From contig ML664152.1 in the NCBI GenBank assembly GCA_007570785.1, positions 4,381,776 to 4,445,775 on the forward strand: a stretch of 64,000 bases of DNA, given 5' to 3'. A program made the translations under genes and the position numbers. This document shows, one piece after another, positions 1-10,874 of this stretch; position 1 is the stretch's first letter, and each line of letters starts with the position of its first letter. The notes beneath the pieces were generated by a model. That model did no database searches, was not told the origin of the DNA, and saw only the letters and a program-made list of their open reading frames with translations. The stretch comes from Antilocapra americana (lineage: Eukaryota; Chordata; Mammalia; Artiodactyla; Antilocapridae).

Positions 1-1497
1 AACTGGAGAGACTTGCCAGTGTTGAGCTAGACACAGGGCCAGGGGTCTTCATGGTTCATCTACATCTGCAGGGATCCATGGTCCTCCATGGGCAGCAAAT
101 TTGACTTTGAGACTCAAATATTTCCTTTAGTTGAGATCCAGCAAGAAAGGATCAAAAGGTATGATTATTTAGCACATCATCCCTAACAATGGTGCTCCTG
201 TCTCCAGCGTGCTAAAGATGGTTAGTAACTTGTGGAGTCTCCTTTGACCCTGGATGACTAGTGACTGAGGCAGGGCAGGTTCCTTGTATCAGGGGTTCCT
301 GCGGGGTTTTGACCCTCCCTCCTTATGATTAGACAAGATGCTAAGTTGGAGAGACAGATGAGGAGAGCATGGCTACTCTGGTAGCACATGCCTGATATTT
401 GGGGAACACTGGCAAATTGCCTAGAGACCTTTGAAGGAATACACATGCCTGCCACTTTCCCCACTTCAGACTTAGGGAGTCATCTGGGTTACAGGGAGCC
501 TACTGTATGTTTCACAAGTTCCCGAAGCTAGCTCTTCACTAGAGAGAAGCTGCTGAACACACACAGTGTTCATAAGCTAACCAGCATCCAGTCAGTCAAA
601 GTCCCCTCATCCAACAACACTCTCCATGCTGGCATTGCAAATACCTTACAGCAGCTGCTCTGATAGTAGCTTGGTCCATGAGAACAGGAAGATCCCGGAA
701 CTGGTTCAGTCACCAACCTGGGAACTAATGCCCTGTTATCTGAGGGCAATAGTGGAGGTTTTCCCTTTGCATTTATGTGAATATTTACAAAGTGGTTTGG
801 GGGTGACATCATGCCAGCAGCAGTCCACATCCTTGACACCCTCTGCTGGCTCTGGGGCTGCTCTTTCCACAGCAGGTCACCAGCTCTGAAAGCCAGAACC
901 CATGGTCCCAAGACACCTATCCATGGGCTGGACAGAGCCCCCCTCCCAAGGCTGATGCTGTTGGGACCACAGGTGGGGAGCAGCAGTCTTAGAGTGAGCA
1001 CCATCTTCTGGATTTGTTTGGGAATGGGTTGCTTGAATAGGCCCAGGCCCTGGTGGGGAGGGTCATGGAGCTGTTTGTTTCTTTAGTCCTTTGCCCCAGG
1101 ATTCTTTTCAGAGGAATGTTCTAAATGTAGATGACCAAGACTGTAGGACAATTTGTGGTCTTCATGGAAAAAAAAAATGCCATGTGAACTTAAAACATGG
1201 TATTAATAGCTCTGACTTGTATATGAGCTGCAACAATTTGAGGAGTAAACACAGTGACAAGACTTGGAGGTTTCTTGTTCTGTAATGAGCTTCCTTCAAG
1301 TGCTGCTCACAAAAATTCAAGCTCCTTGAGCACCGATGGTGGCCACAAGACTGGGAAGGTGACCTTGAGTCAAGACACCCTCCACCTGACCCTTAAATTT
1401 CTCTCCTTTCTGTTGCTCACATACAAGGTTCTTTTCTGTGTGGGGACTTCCCACAGGGCATTCCTTCTGTCCCCAACACTTACTCAACCTTTGTCCT
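1..1497. other. Intron 1 sequence, no recognised feature
   Basis: Upstream of the first visible exon. Frames on both strands at 570-1086 overlap each other and show no domain, no start context and no splice consistency. I see no repeat family that I can name. It is interpreted as C2CD2 intron 1 because the exon at 8224 needs an upstream partner. Confidence 0.5.
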
Positions 1498-1870
1498 GAT
1501 GCTTTCAGGCTGTGGTGCTGGAGAAGACTCTTGAGAGTCCCTTGGACTGCAAGGAGATCAGACCAGTCAATCCTAAAGGAAATCAACCCTGAATATTCAT
1601 TGGAAGGACTGATACTGAAGCTGAAGCTTCAATACTTTGGCCACCTGATAGGAAGAACCAACTCACTAGAAAAGACCCTCATGCTGGGAAAGACTGAAAA
1701 CAATAGGAAAAGGGGGTAGCAGAGGATGAGATAGTTAGATAGTGTTCCTGCCTCCGTGGACTTGGATTTGAGCAAACTCTGGGAGATGATGAAGGACAGG
1801 GGAGCCTGACGTGCCGCAGTCCATGGGGTTGCAAAGAGTCGGAAGTGAATGAGCGACTGAAAAACAACAG
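1498..1870 (+). mobile_element. BovB LINE, 3' fragment
   Basis: Begins in the conserved C-terminal coding part of the BovB ORF (frame reading LRVPWTARRSDQSILKEINP in part) and runs to the BovB 3' end with its typical GCAAAGAGTCGG and GAGCGACTGAAAAACAAC tail. It is heavily 5'-truncated. Several frames around it are shadows of the element. Confidence 0.9.
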
Positions 1871-2640
1871 CAGTATTTCGGGTCTCAGAACAGAAATCCC
1901 TCCTCCCCGTTTTTTGGTGAATGCTGCCCCACTCCCACTCCAGTGGCACTGTGTGGTCACTGGTGCCCTCATCAGCTCCCAGGTTTGTGAGAGAGGCCAG
2001 AGCTCTGTCCATCCAGGCGCAGCCCACCCGGTGCCTAGTGCTCAGCTGTCTCAGGGCATGAATAACAGCCCCTGTTGGAAACTTGTCACTGAAGGGGAGA
2101 AACTGTGGTGATGTACATCAGCCTGTCTGGACTCAGGCCTCCCCTGCTTGGGAGCTGGCCAAGCCTGGGCCAAACAAGCTGTTTAATGTGCTTTGTTTTT
2201 CACTTATAAAGCATCAACCTAAAGGAGGCTCACTGATGACTCTGCAGATTGTCAGCAGAAACAAGGAAGAGATGCCAGTTCAGGTTGTTCTTTGCATCTA
2301 CCCATTCTCTCAGCAAGACGGGAATTCAGGGGAAGGAAGAGTGGGTGTACTGTTAATGTCAACTAAAATGCAGCCAAAGCTAACTTCCACTCCCGCCAGC
2401 CCCCCTGGGTTGTTGAGGAGGGAGGGGACCTCTTGAGCTGCCTGGAAGAGCTGTGTGTTCTCTGCTTAGGTTGGAAGGCAGCTCTGGGCAAGCCCTGACC
2501 TCTCTGTGCTTCATCTCTGGAAGAGGAAAACTTTGGGTTCAGTCTGAGAAACGGCATCTAGTCCAGATGAGATGAGATCTGTGTGAAGCCTTTAGCCAAT
2601 AGAGTCAATAAGATGGGCTGCTTTCTTGTAACATCCCCTT
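1871..2640. other. Intron 1, unassigned stretch
   Basis: No exon, named repeat or RNA gene was recognised. Short frames on both strands have no supporting features. Confidence 0.4.
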
Positions 2641-2771
2641 AAAAAAAACTTAGGATTTTTTTTACTGCTTTTCGATTTAGAGAAAAGTTGTAAAAACAGT
2701 TCAGAGTCTCTATCGTTTCCTTTTCTAGCCTACATAACCATACAGGGCACAATAATCAGAAACAAGAAATT

Positions 2772-3360
2772 ACATTGGTATAATGTTATTGTAATTCATA
2801 GTACAATGATATTGACATTGTAACAGTATAAAAAATTAACATTGGTACAGTGTTACTATAGTTCATAGCACAACATTAAAATTGTAACAGTATAAGAAAT
2901 TAACATTGGTACAATATTACTATAATTCATAGTATAATGATATTAACATTGTAGCAGTATAAAAATTAACATTAGTACAATGTTACTATAATATAAAAAT
3001 TTTAATTTATTTTTATTTTTGGCTGTGCTGGGCTGGGCTTTGCTCTAGTTGCAGAGAGCTGAGGCTACCCTCCGGTTGCAGTGCGCCGGATCTAGGGCGC
3101 ACGGGCTTCAGTAGCTGAGGTCCCTGGGCTCTGGAGCACAGGCTCAATAGTTGTGGCACATGGGTTTAGTTGCTTTGAGGCATGTGGAATCTTCCCAGAT
3201 TAGGGATCAAACCTGTGTCTGCTGCACTGGTAGGTGGATTCTTTACCACAGTACCAATTCACTGTACAATGATATTAATGTTATTCTAGTATAAGAAATT
3301 AACATTGGCACAATGTTACTATATTTCATCCTACAATGATATTAGCCTTGTAACAATATA
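2772..3360. repeat. L1M-derived minisatellite, 64-67 bp unit
   Basis: Units begin with ACATTGGTAC or close variants at 2772, 2839, 2903 and 2969 (lengths 67, 64, 66). A further unit and a half continues after the SINE at 3257. Each unit contains the TTCATAG, ACAATGATATT and TTGTAACAGTATAAGAAATT sub-motifs with scattered changes. The normal L1M 3' region holds only one such segment, so this is a local expansion. Confidence 0.75.
3000..3256 (-). mobile_element. CHR-2-type SINE inside the minisatellite
   Basis: Reverse-strand SINE with GGCTGTGCTGGGCT near its 3' part, CTCAATAGTTGTGG, and the tRNA-derived head at the right end (GATCAAACCTGTGTCTGCTGC, GGTGGATTCTTTACCAC). It breaks a unit of the 66-bp array. 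Confidence 0.8.
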
Positions 3361-4048
3361 AGAAATTATCAAAACTTTTTAACTAAACTGAAGACCCTAC
3401 TTGATGTCACCTGTTTTCCACCAGTGTCCTTTTCTTGTTCCAGGGTCCCGTTCAGGTCCTACATGGCATTGAGTTGTTGCTTTATGTTTGTCTCCAGCAG
3501 TCTGTAAGAGTTTCCCAGTCTTCCCTTGTTTTTTCATGACCTTGACAACTCTGAAGAGTATTGATTGCTGTTTTCCCAAATATCCCTCAGTTGGGTGTTT
3601 TTGCACAATTGAACTGCAGTTCCACAAACCACAGAAGGGATGTACCCCTTTGAGTGTACTGTTTCATGGGTTTATGATGTCAGCGTGGCCTTGATCCCTC
3701 TGTTAAGGTGATTTCCACCCATTTCTCTTGTTATATCTTATGTCTCCCTTATCCTTCCTCCCTGTAGATAACAAATATCTTGCGGAGATACTTTGAGACT
3801 GCACAAATCCTGTTACTCCTCACAGTTTTGTACACTGATTTTGGCATCCATGTATCTAGTCTGCAGCACTTCTGTGGAGTTTACCTAATGATGATTTTCT
3901 CTTTTTCTCTCTTTCCTTCTGCATTTCTTCATTGGAATTCTGTTGTAAGAGAGAGCTGCCACTTCTCTTCCGTCTATACATTTTATTGAGTATTTACATC
4001 AGTATGTATTCATGGATATTTACTTTATTCCATGGGTTATGATCCAGT

Positions 4049-4271
4049 GTGCACATGCTCAGTTGGGTCCAGCTCTTTGCAACCCCAGGGATTATAGCCT
4101 GCCAGGCTCCTCTGTCCATAGAACTGTCCAGGCAAGAATACTGGTGTGGAATGCCGATTCCTACTCTAGGGAATCTTCCCAACCCAGGGATTGAAACTTT
4201 GTCTCTTGCTTCTGTTGCCCCTCCTGCATTGGCAGGCAGATTCTTTACCCCTGTGGCACTTGGGAAGCCCC
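4049..4271 (-). mobile_element. Bov-tA SINE in L1M, with target duplication
   Basis: Antisense Bov-tA with the AAGAATACTGG core and a tRNA-type head ending in GGGAAGCCCC. The flanks TATGATCCAGT (4038-4048) and TATAATCCAGT (4272-4282) are an 11-bp target duplication with one change. Confidence 0.9.
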
Positions 4272-4638
4272 TATAATCCAGTACCATCACTCTTTGTTCT
4301 GTTGTTTAAACTGTTCTTGTTTTGGCCATTAGAAGCTCTTTTGTGATCTTCCATATTCCTTGATGGTTCTGAAAGATGTTTGCTCTAGACTCATCCTGTA
4401 TTTTCTTCTTTTCTGGCCCTGGATTCAACCACTTCTCCAAGGAGCTCTGATTCCTTTTACTAAAGAATTATTTAGAATACAAGATTTGGGCATCAGGGGT
4501 GCTTATTACTGCTGTGGTCTCATTGCTTCTAGACCCTCTTAGTGAATAGACCTAGGAAAGATATGTGTGGATGGCAACATATTCATGTAACACATCTCTC
4601 TGCCTCTATCTTCAAAACCATGACTATGCTGACACCCC

Positions 4639-5377
4639 TTTTCTTACTGTTGGAGAAAGGAATGGCAAACCATTCCAAGTATCCTGGCTTAAAACTCAAC
4701 ATTCAAAAAACTAAGATCATGGCATCTTATCCCGTCACTTCATGTCAAATAGATGGGGGGAAAATGGAAATAGTGACAGATTTTATTTTCTTGGGCTCCA
4801 AAATCACTGCAGATGATGACCGCAGCCATGAAATTAAAAGACACTTGCTCCTTGAAAGGAAAGCTATGACAGATCTAGACAGTGTGTTAAAAAGCACAGA
4901 TATCACCTTTCTGACAAAGGTCTGTCTAGTCAAGGCTATGGTTTTCCCAGTAGTCATGTACTTATGTGAGAATTGGACCATAAAGAAGGCAGAGCACCGA
5001 AGAATTGATGCTTTCAAGTTGTGGTGTTGGAAAAAGACCCTTGAGAGTCCCCTGGACTGCAAGGGGATAAAACCAGTCCATCCTAAAGGAAATCAGTCTT
5101 GAATATTCATTGGAAGGACTGATGCTGAAGCTAAGGCTCCAGTACTTTGGCCACCTGATGTGAAAGCCAATTTATTGGGAAAGATGATGCTGGGAAGGAT
5201 TAAAGGTGGGAGGAGAAGGGGGCAACAGAGGATGAGATGGTTGGATGGCATCACCAATTTAATGGACATGAGTGTGAGCAAATGCTGGGAGATGATGAAG
5301 GACAGGGAAGCCTGGCGTGCTGTAGTCCATGGGGGTCACAAGAAGTCGGACATGACTGAGCCACTGAAAAACAAATA
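4639..5377 (+). mobile_element. BovB LINE, 5'-truncated, with remnant of RT ORF C-terminus
   Basis: Sense BovB 3' portion inserted in L1M. The flanks CTGACACCCC (4629-4638) and CTGATACCCC (5378-5387) form a 10-bp target duplication with one change. The frame from 4542 to 5102 enters the element and shows the BovB reverse-transcriptase C-terminal end (GSKITADDDRSHEIKRHLLL, then ENWTIKKAEHRRIDAFKLWC). It then loses the frame before the usual end, so it is a dead copy. Confidence 0.9.
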
Positions 5378-5872
5378 CTGATACCCCAGATCCCAGGTCA
5401 ATGGCACAGAGTTCATTTTCATCTTCCCCTTTCCTTATCTCTAACTTCCTCCTCCAAGAGTGAGGCATCTGGGACTCACTGTAACATACTTATTTGGTAA
5501 ACTCCAGCATACATATAACGTACTTTCTGGACTGCTGACCCATACCCCCGTGAGAAACACATTTCCTGACTAGAAGCTTGCCTTTATATGCAGCTAGGAT
5601 CCTGTTTTCCACAGTTTCTCAAGTTCAGTCTGTTTGCTGCCCCTTCGGGCAATGTGTTCTTTACTTGTGCAATTACGTTTGTCTTCTATCTGGGGCTCCT
5701 CCCACATCCAGATTTTTCAAAACTCGATCTTTAGCCAGTGATTTGGGATGCCTCTCTTGTCACTGACTATTTCCATACATGTTGGGGTCTATTCTGGATG
5801 CCCTGTGCCAGCCCCAGTGGTCATCTGTGTGTTTGTGTGCTGGTGCCACACACCTGGAATCACTGAGGTTCT

Positions 5873-6074
5873 GTACGTGCATGCTAAGTCACGCCATTGG
5901 TTTCTGACTCTTTGTGATGCTCCTCTGTCTATGGGATTCTCCAGGCAAGAATGCTGGAGTGGGTTTCCATTTCCTCCTCCAGGGGATCTTCCCGACCCAG
6001 GGATCAAACCCACATCTCTCCCATCTCCTGCATTGCAGGCAGATTCTTTATCACTGTGCCACCTGGGAAGCCCA
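5873..6074 (-). mobile_element. Bov-tA SINE
   Basis: Antisense copy with the GCAAGAATGCTGGAGTGGGT core and a tRNA-like head at its right end (CTGCATTGCAGGCAGATTCT, CACCTGGGAAGCCC). Confidence 0.9.
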
Positions 6075-6552
6075 CAGAGGTTCTGTTGTGTGTCTTAATG
6101 TCTGGGAGAGCTTGTGTCTTTCTTTCTCAGTTGTTCTCCTGGCAATTCCTGCCTGTCACTTTTCCTTGTAGGTGTAAAGTCTTTGGTCTGAGTGGGGTTG
6201 AGTCTGGTACGAGGCTGCCTGCCTATGAACAGAGTGCAGAGATGCAGGGATTTTGCTGTACACAGGCTGGGCTCTCTGAAATTGAAGGATCAATCAGAAA
6301 GGGAAGGGGAACTTTTGGGTCCTCATTTTAACTGAATCATTTATTTTCTTTATGCGCCTGCCTCTTGACATTAACTTTCCTAGCAGAACATCAACAGGGT
6401 TTTCATTCAGAAGGTGCGGCGGGCAAGAGGGTGTAGATGGCACCTTCTGATGGGCAGGGGCAGAAGATGACATACAGGGTGCTTATGTCTATGTGGTCTC
6501 TTCAGGTTGGTGTAGAAGGTACGTCATTTCACATGCAGTCCCAGGAGCTGTG

Positions 6553-6727
6553 GGGCTTCCCAGGTGGTGCAGTGGTAAAGAATTCGCCTGCAATGCAGGA
6601 GACACAAGAGGCATGGGTTCTAGCCCTGGGTGGGGAAGATCCCCTGGAGGAGGGAATGCTAGCCACTCCAGTATTCTTGCCTAGAGAATCCCCTGGACAG
6701 AGGAGCCTGGTGGTCCAGCAGCTGTAA
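6553..6727 (+). mobile_element. Bov-tA SINE
   Basis: Sense copy starting GGGCTTCCCAGGTGGTGCAG, followed by the CCACTCCAGTATTCTTGCC core, and truncated soon after GGAGCCTGGTGG. Confidence 0.9.
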
Positions 6728-8223
6728 TGAGTCCTGCGAGGGGTCGGCCTCCTGCCTAGCACTGCACTCTGTGCTGGGCTGCTCTTTCAGCCAGGCGGCC
6801 AGGCACACAGGGCAATGTCATCCCCAAGCCACTGGCCAGCAGGTCACACCAAAACAAGCTCTAGCCATGGCAAACATCTGCAGAGCAGCCCCTGAGCCAT
6901 GACTTCATCACTTTCAAGAAGTAGATTTAATTCTCCCCTGATGATTTGTAGAGGTGAGATTGATGTCACTAAGACAAGATGAGGTTAGAAGAACGTCAGT
7001 GACAATGTTCTGTGCCTGTAGGTGTATGCTGCATCACTGGGGATTCTTAAACAACCCTGGGCTGACTTCATTCTTGCTCATCGCCACTGCACTTGCCAGG
7101 AGAGCTTTGCTGCCATTTGTACCATTTCTGTTCCCCACCGTTGATCTTGCCTTGCAGTTGGAGCCAGCTCATCACAGCCGGGAGTCTCGGAAATAGATGA
7201 GATGTGGTGGGGAGCTGTGGGGCTGAGTCTCTTTTTTAAATACTTGATCAGAACTCACTTGATGATGGTGGTCTTTTTCGAGCATGTCAGGAAGAGAGTT
7301 GAAGGAGAGTTTCATTCCAGGGTCATATTGTTGGCGTATGTGTTCAGCCTCTCAAGAGAACTTATTTTTTAAAAAACTTGGACATGGTTGGTAATCCAAG
7401 TCCCGATTTATTCTTTCATAAAGCATCAGTCTTGTTGCCTTGTGGTCATATTAATTGATTTGCATGTCTGACATAAGATTTTAATTGCAAGAGCCAAAAT
7501 TTAATGAAGAATTTTAACACAAGATTTTAATTGCAAGAACTTGTCACCTGCCAGGGTGACAAGCCATGGAGGACATGTCTGGGAGGGTATGAGAGGATGC
7601 AGAGAGCTGAAGGTGGAGTTAAACCAGGAGACCACAGGGGGCAGGAGCCTGGCAGCTCTGAGGGTCCTCAAAGCAGGGACTCAGGAACCTGGTCCTTGAG
7701 CAACACTGCCAGCTGGCTCATTTCCAGGCAAGGGATCCTAAATTCCAGGGCCTGTATGCTCCCCACGGGTTCCTGCCCACCTGCCACTTGGGCAGTGGAA
7801 GATGAGAAGAGGGTAAACTAAGGAGAGTGCCAGCACCCACGTGGGGCAGGGAGAGATGATTTTCTGGAACCAGAGAGAGAGCTTCCCTAGAGAAAGGGGA
7901 GGACACAGCCGTGTGCCTGCTGTGCCCCACCTGCAGGCCCACTACCCACTCACCCTCCTGGGAGCCTAGGCTTCTCTGCTCTCACTGTGAACCTGAGCTC
8001 TCAAAACCCCCTCTGCCGCCTTTATTGCCACAGTTTTTATTTTGCCCCTGAGCTTCTTACTGATATTTGTCCATTACTGCTCTTCAGAAGCACACATTGA
8101 ATTAAAAGAAGTCATATCACACCTTCTTAGATCTGCAGTGTCCGTCATCTCCTTTAGAAAGGAGCTCCCCGCACCGCCCACCCTCCCAGAGCACCATCTC
8201 CTCACTCTGCTCTTCTGTTCCAG

Positions 8224-8322
8224 GGCCCACTGCTTCTCTGCTTCCAGGAGGACCTGCTGCAACCACCCCTGGAGCTGACGGTGCAGCAAGTCTCCAGCGT
8301 GGCCCGGTCGGCCCAGGAGAAG
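8224..8322 (+). CDS. C2CD2: C2CD2 exon 2 (start of the SMP-like region)
   Basis: The exon is preceded by a pyrimidine-rich tract ending in CAG at 8221-8223 and followed by GTGAGC at 8323. It is read in phase 0 and gives 33 residues, including the stretch EDLLQPPLELTVQQVSSVAR. It would be the first part of the SMP-like lipid-binding module, just after the ER anchor encoded upstream of the window. A second acceptor CAG ends at 8247. It is in frame and would shorten the exon by 8 codons, starting at Glu-Asp-Leu-Leu. I prefer 8224 because its tract is longer and it is met first, but the sequence alone does not decide. The upstream exon must end in phase 0. Confidence 0.82.
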
Positions 8323-8375
8323 GTGAGCCAGGTGTCACCTGCCAGAGGCCTTTCCTCACCCAGGAAGCCAGTTTA

Positions 8376-8990
8376 AAACTGTGGTGTATAACTTGGTCAC
8401 TTTGCTGTATACCAGAGACTGACATAACATTGTAATCAACTATACTTCAATATTTTTTTTTAAACCAGGGTGGAGGAATTTATTCTTAGAATTATTGAAA
8501 ATGCTAGACAGCTTACACCAAAAAAATAAATTAAATGTAGCCCATCATTGATAAATGGATAAATAAAATATGGCATTCCCACATGATAGAGTATTATTTG
8601 GCCTCATGAAGGAATGTGATTGTGACACGTGCTTCCACGTGGATGAGCCTTGAAGACATTCCACTAAGCGAAAGAAGCCAGATATGACACATATTACAAG
8701 ATTCCATTTACATGAAATATTCAGAATAGATTAATCAATAGAGTCAGAAAGTAGACAGTGGTGTCCAGGGCCTGGGAGTGGGCTGTAAACAGTCCTGACT
8801 GCTCAGGGGGACGGGATTTTAGGGGGTGGTGAAATGTTCTAAAGGTGGTACTGGTGATGTTCGTACAACAATGTGAAATATATTTAACATATACTTAACA
8901 TATTTAAAAGTCATTTGACTGTTTAGTTTAAATGATTGGATTATATGTAAATTTATATACCTATAAATTTCATTAAATTATAAACATGCA
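8376..8990 (+). mobile_element. L1 3' fragments (young L1 end plus L1M)
   Basis: The first 70 bases match the cetartiodactyl L1 end (ACTTTGCTGTATACC, CATTGTAATCAACTATACTT). From about 8537 a sense L1M 3' end follows (ATGAGCCTTGAAGACATTCC, AAGCCAGATATGACAC, ACAACAATGTGAA). Confidence 0.75.
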
Positions 8991-9012
8991 TTTTATAATT
9001 TACAAAATTTTG

Positions 9013-9213
9013 TTTAGTCACTAGTCATTTCTGATTCTTTGTGATCCCAAGGGCTGGAACCCGCCAGGCTCCACTGTCCATGGGATTTCCCAGGCAAGAA
9101 TACTGGAGTGGGTTGCCATTTCCTTCTCCAGGGGATCTTCCCGACCTGGGGATGGAACCCATGTCTCCTATATTGGCAGGTGGGTTCCTTACCACTGGGC
9201 CACCAGGGAAGCT
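9013..9213 (-). mobile_element. Bov-tA SINE
   Basis: Antisense copy with AAGAATACTGGAGTGGGTTG and its head at the right (TTACCACTGGGCCACCAGGG). Confidence 0.9.
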
Positions 9214-10577
9214 CTAGATTTATATAGGTACAATTATAAATAATATGTGAATAATTCCATAGCATAATATATAGATTTTAACCACTTAGCTATTACACAG
9301 AGTTTATTTTATAGTTGTTAACAGTTTACAGGCTGAAATTACTTGTTACACTGGTCAACTACCATAAAAAATGGGAAGAATTTTTTTTAATAAAAAGTCT
9401 CTGTAAAGTGCTGAGAGACTCTTAAGTATAAGCTTCCCCTTGGATCTTGATATTTTATTGTCAAGTTAAATGCATGCCATTTAGCAGACTGTGAGGAGGC
9501 GATACCCCGGTGGCCCCTGGGCCCAGGAGGAGCTCCCACCCAGCCCCTGGAACCCGGTCCTTGTGTATCCCCCCCACCCCCACCCCGGGTCAGCTAGCAC
9601 ATCATTTGTGCATTTCAAGTGTTTATTGTTTTGTGTGTACATTTTTGCAACAAGCTTTCTCTTTATAAGAACATGGCAGTTTGAATGTTCACCCAGGTTG
9701 ATTTTGGGGTCTCTAGTTCATTCACTGGAATCGCATTTCACAACTCTGGGTGGACACAGGCAGCTTTGCCCACCTTCTACAGATGGACAGTGAGATGGTT
9801 TTCTCTTTTTCACAAGTGTAACAAAGCTGCCCTGAACTGTCTCCTGCCTCCTCAGACTCAAGCCTGGGAGTATCTCTGGGGCAGGTGTGGGATTCCTGGG
9901 TTGTAGGTACACGCAGTCAGCTCCACTGGGGACTCCAGAATCGGTCACGGCACTGACCCAGCGTCCTTTGCCCTGGCAGTGCAGAGGGGCTCTCTGTCCC
10001 CATGCCCTGGTGGATCCTAAAGTCTCAGAGCTCCATAACTCTGAGATGGAGCTCATCTCCATGGGAGATGTTGGGAGAAAACTGGTGGCAACAAGGCAGG
10101 ATGCTGGCCCCAGAACAGCCTGTGAGAGCTGGAAGGGGCCCTGTGAGCAGATGGTGCAGTGCCCAGGTTTCAGAAGCTGGGGAGCTGGGGGCAGCTTGCT
10201 GTAAGGCCTGACCCACCTGAGGCCCCTGCTTGGGATGTGCCCCTGTGCATCAAGTGCCCTATTATTGACAAATAAGCCTCAAGTCCCTTTGTGGTGGATT
10301 TCTGACACTGTCAGTATTAAGAGAACAGAGCTCAGAGACTGGCCTGGAGGTGCTGGGGAGGGAGCAGGGATTAAAAATGGCCGTAGACGATTTTTAAAGG
10401 TCTTAATATATAGATAGTGCCAGAAACGCTGCATGTGGAAGGTGGATGGTTAAACGGTGTTTGTTTTAATACCATGGCAGAAATAGTGCACACCCATCAA
10501 AAAGTTGAAAACAATGTATAGAAGTGCCCAGGCTTTTTTTTTTTTAAGCCTGTCATTAGCTCTCTTTTAAACATTTA

Positions 10578-10874
10578 ATTAATTAATTTTTATTTTGGTT
10601 GTGTTGGGTCTTTGTTGCTGCCCTCGGGCTTTCTCTAGTTGGGGCAAGTGGGAGGCTCCCTCTTTGTGCTCGGACTTCTCAGTGTGGTGGCTTCTGTTGC
10701 AGATCACGGGCTCTAGATGCACGGGCTTCAGTAGTTGCTGCTCGGGGGCTCAGCAGTTGTGGTGCACAGGCTTAGCTGCTCCCCAGCATGTGGGATCTTC
10801 CCAAACCAGGATCCATCGGGTGACCCTTGCGTTGCAAGGTGGGTTCTTAACCATGGGGCCACCAGGAAAGCCCT
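10578..10874 (-). mobile_element. CHR-2-type SINE
   Basis: Long antisense tRNA-derived SINE: GTGTTGGGTCTTTGTTGCTG at the left, GGGCTTCAGTAGTTGCTGCT in the middle, and the head TGGGGCCACCAGGAAAGCCC at the right. Confidence 0.9.

Larger units (their letters stand above)
2641..5480. mobile_element. Ancient L1M-type LINE 3' region, interrupted three times
   Basis: Recognised from the L1M 3' region landmarks: the CTTAGGATTT...AGAAAAGTTG start, the segment with CACCTGTTTTCCACCAGTGTCC, the ATTTACATCAGTATGTATTC motif, and GGCCATTAGAAGCTCTTTTG. The segment can be followed across three younger insertions: a CHR-2 SINE at about 3000-3256, a Bov-tA at 4049-4271 and BovB at 4639-5377. The right end is uncertain. 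Its own sequence has expanded into a tandem repeat at 2772-3010. Confidence 0.75.
5481..8223. other. End of intron 1, with two Bov-tA SINEs
   Basis: Apart from the Bov-tA copies at 5873 and 6553, I recognise nothing. The stretch ends in the pyrimidine-rich acceptor of exon 2. A CCACC-rich segment near 8170-8220 is part of that acceptor region. Confidence 0.5.

Noticed and set aside
570..1086. Overlapping frames of up to 144 residues near the window start, considered as a C2CD2 exon
   Set aside because: No SMP-like or transmembrane pattern was found, and no AG/GT-bounded segment ends in the phase-0 state required by exon 2.
2641..3400. The A/T-rich periodic region considered as a CRISPR array or satellite
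   Set aside because: Repeat units are contiguous without unique spacers and are recognisable L1M 3' sequence, in a mammalian genome.
4542..5102. 186-residue frame that looks like a reverse transcriptase fragment
   Set aside because: Recognised as the C-terminal part of a dead, 5'-truncated BovB. It is annotated as a mobile element rather than a host gene.
6553..6727. tRNA-like heads of Bov-tA and CHR SINEs considered as tRNA genes
   Set aside because: They carry degenerate promoter boxes but lack a full cloverleaf with anticodon arm and acceptor pairing; they occur as many dispersed copies.
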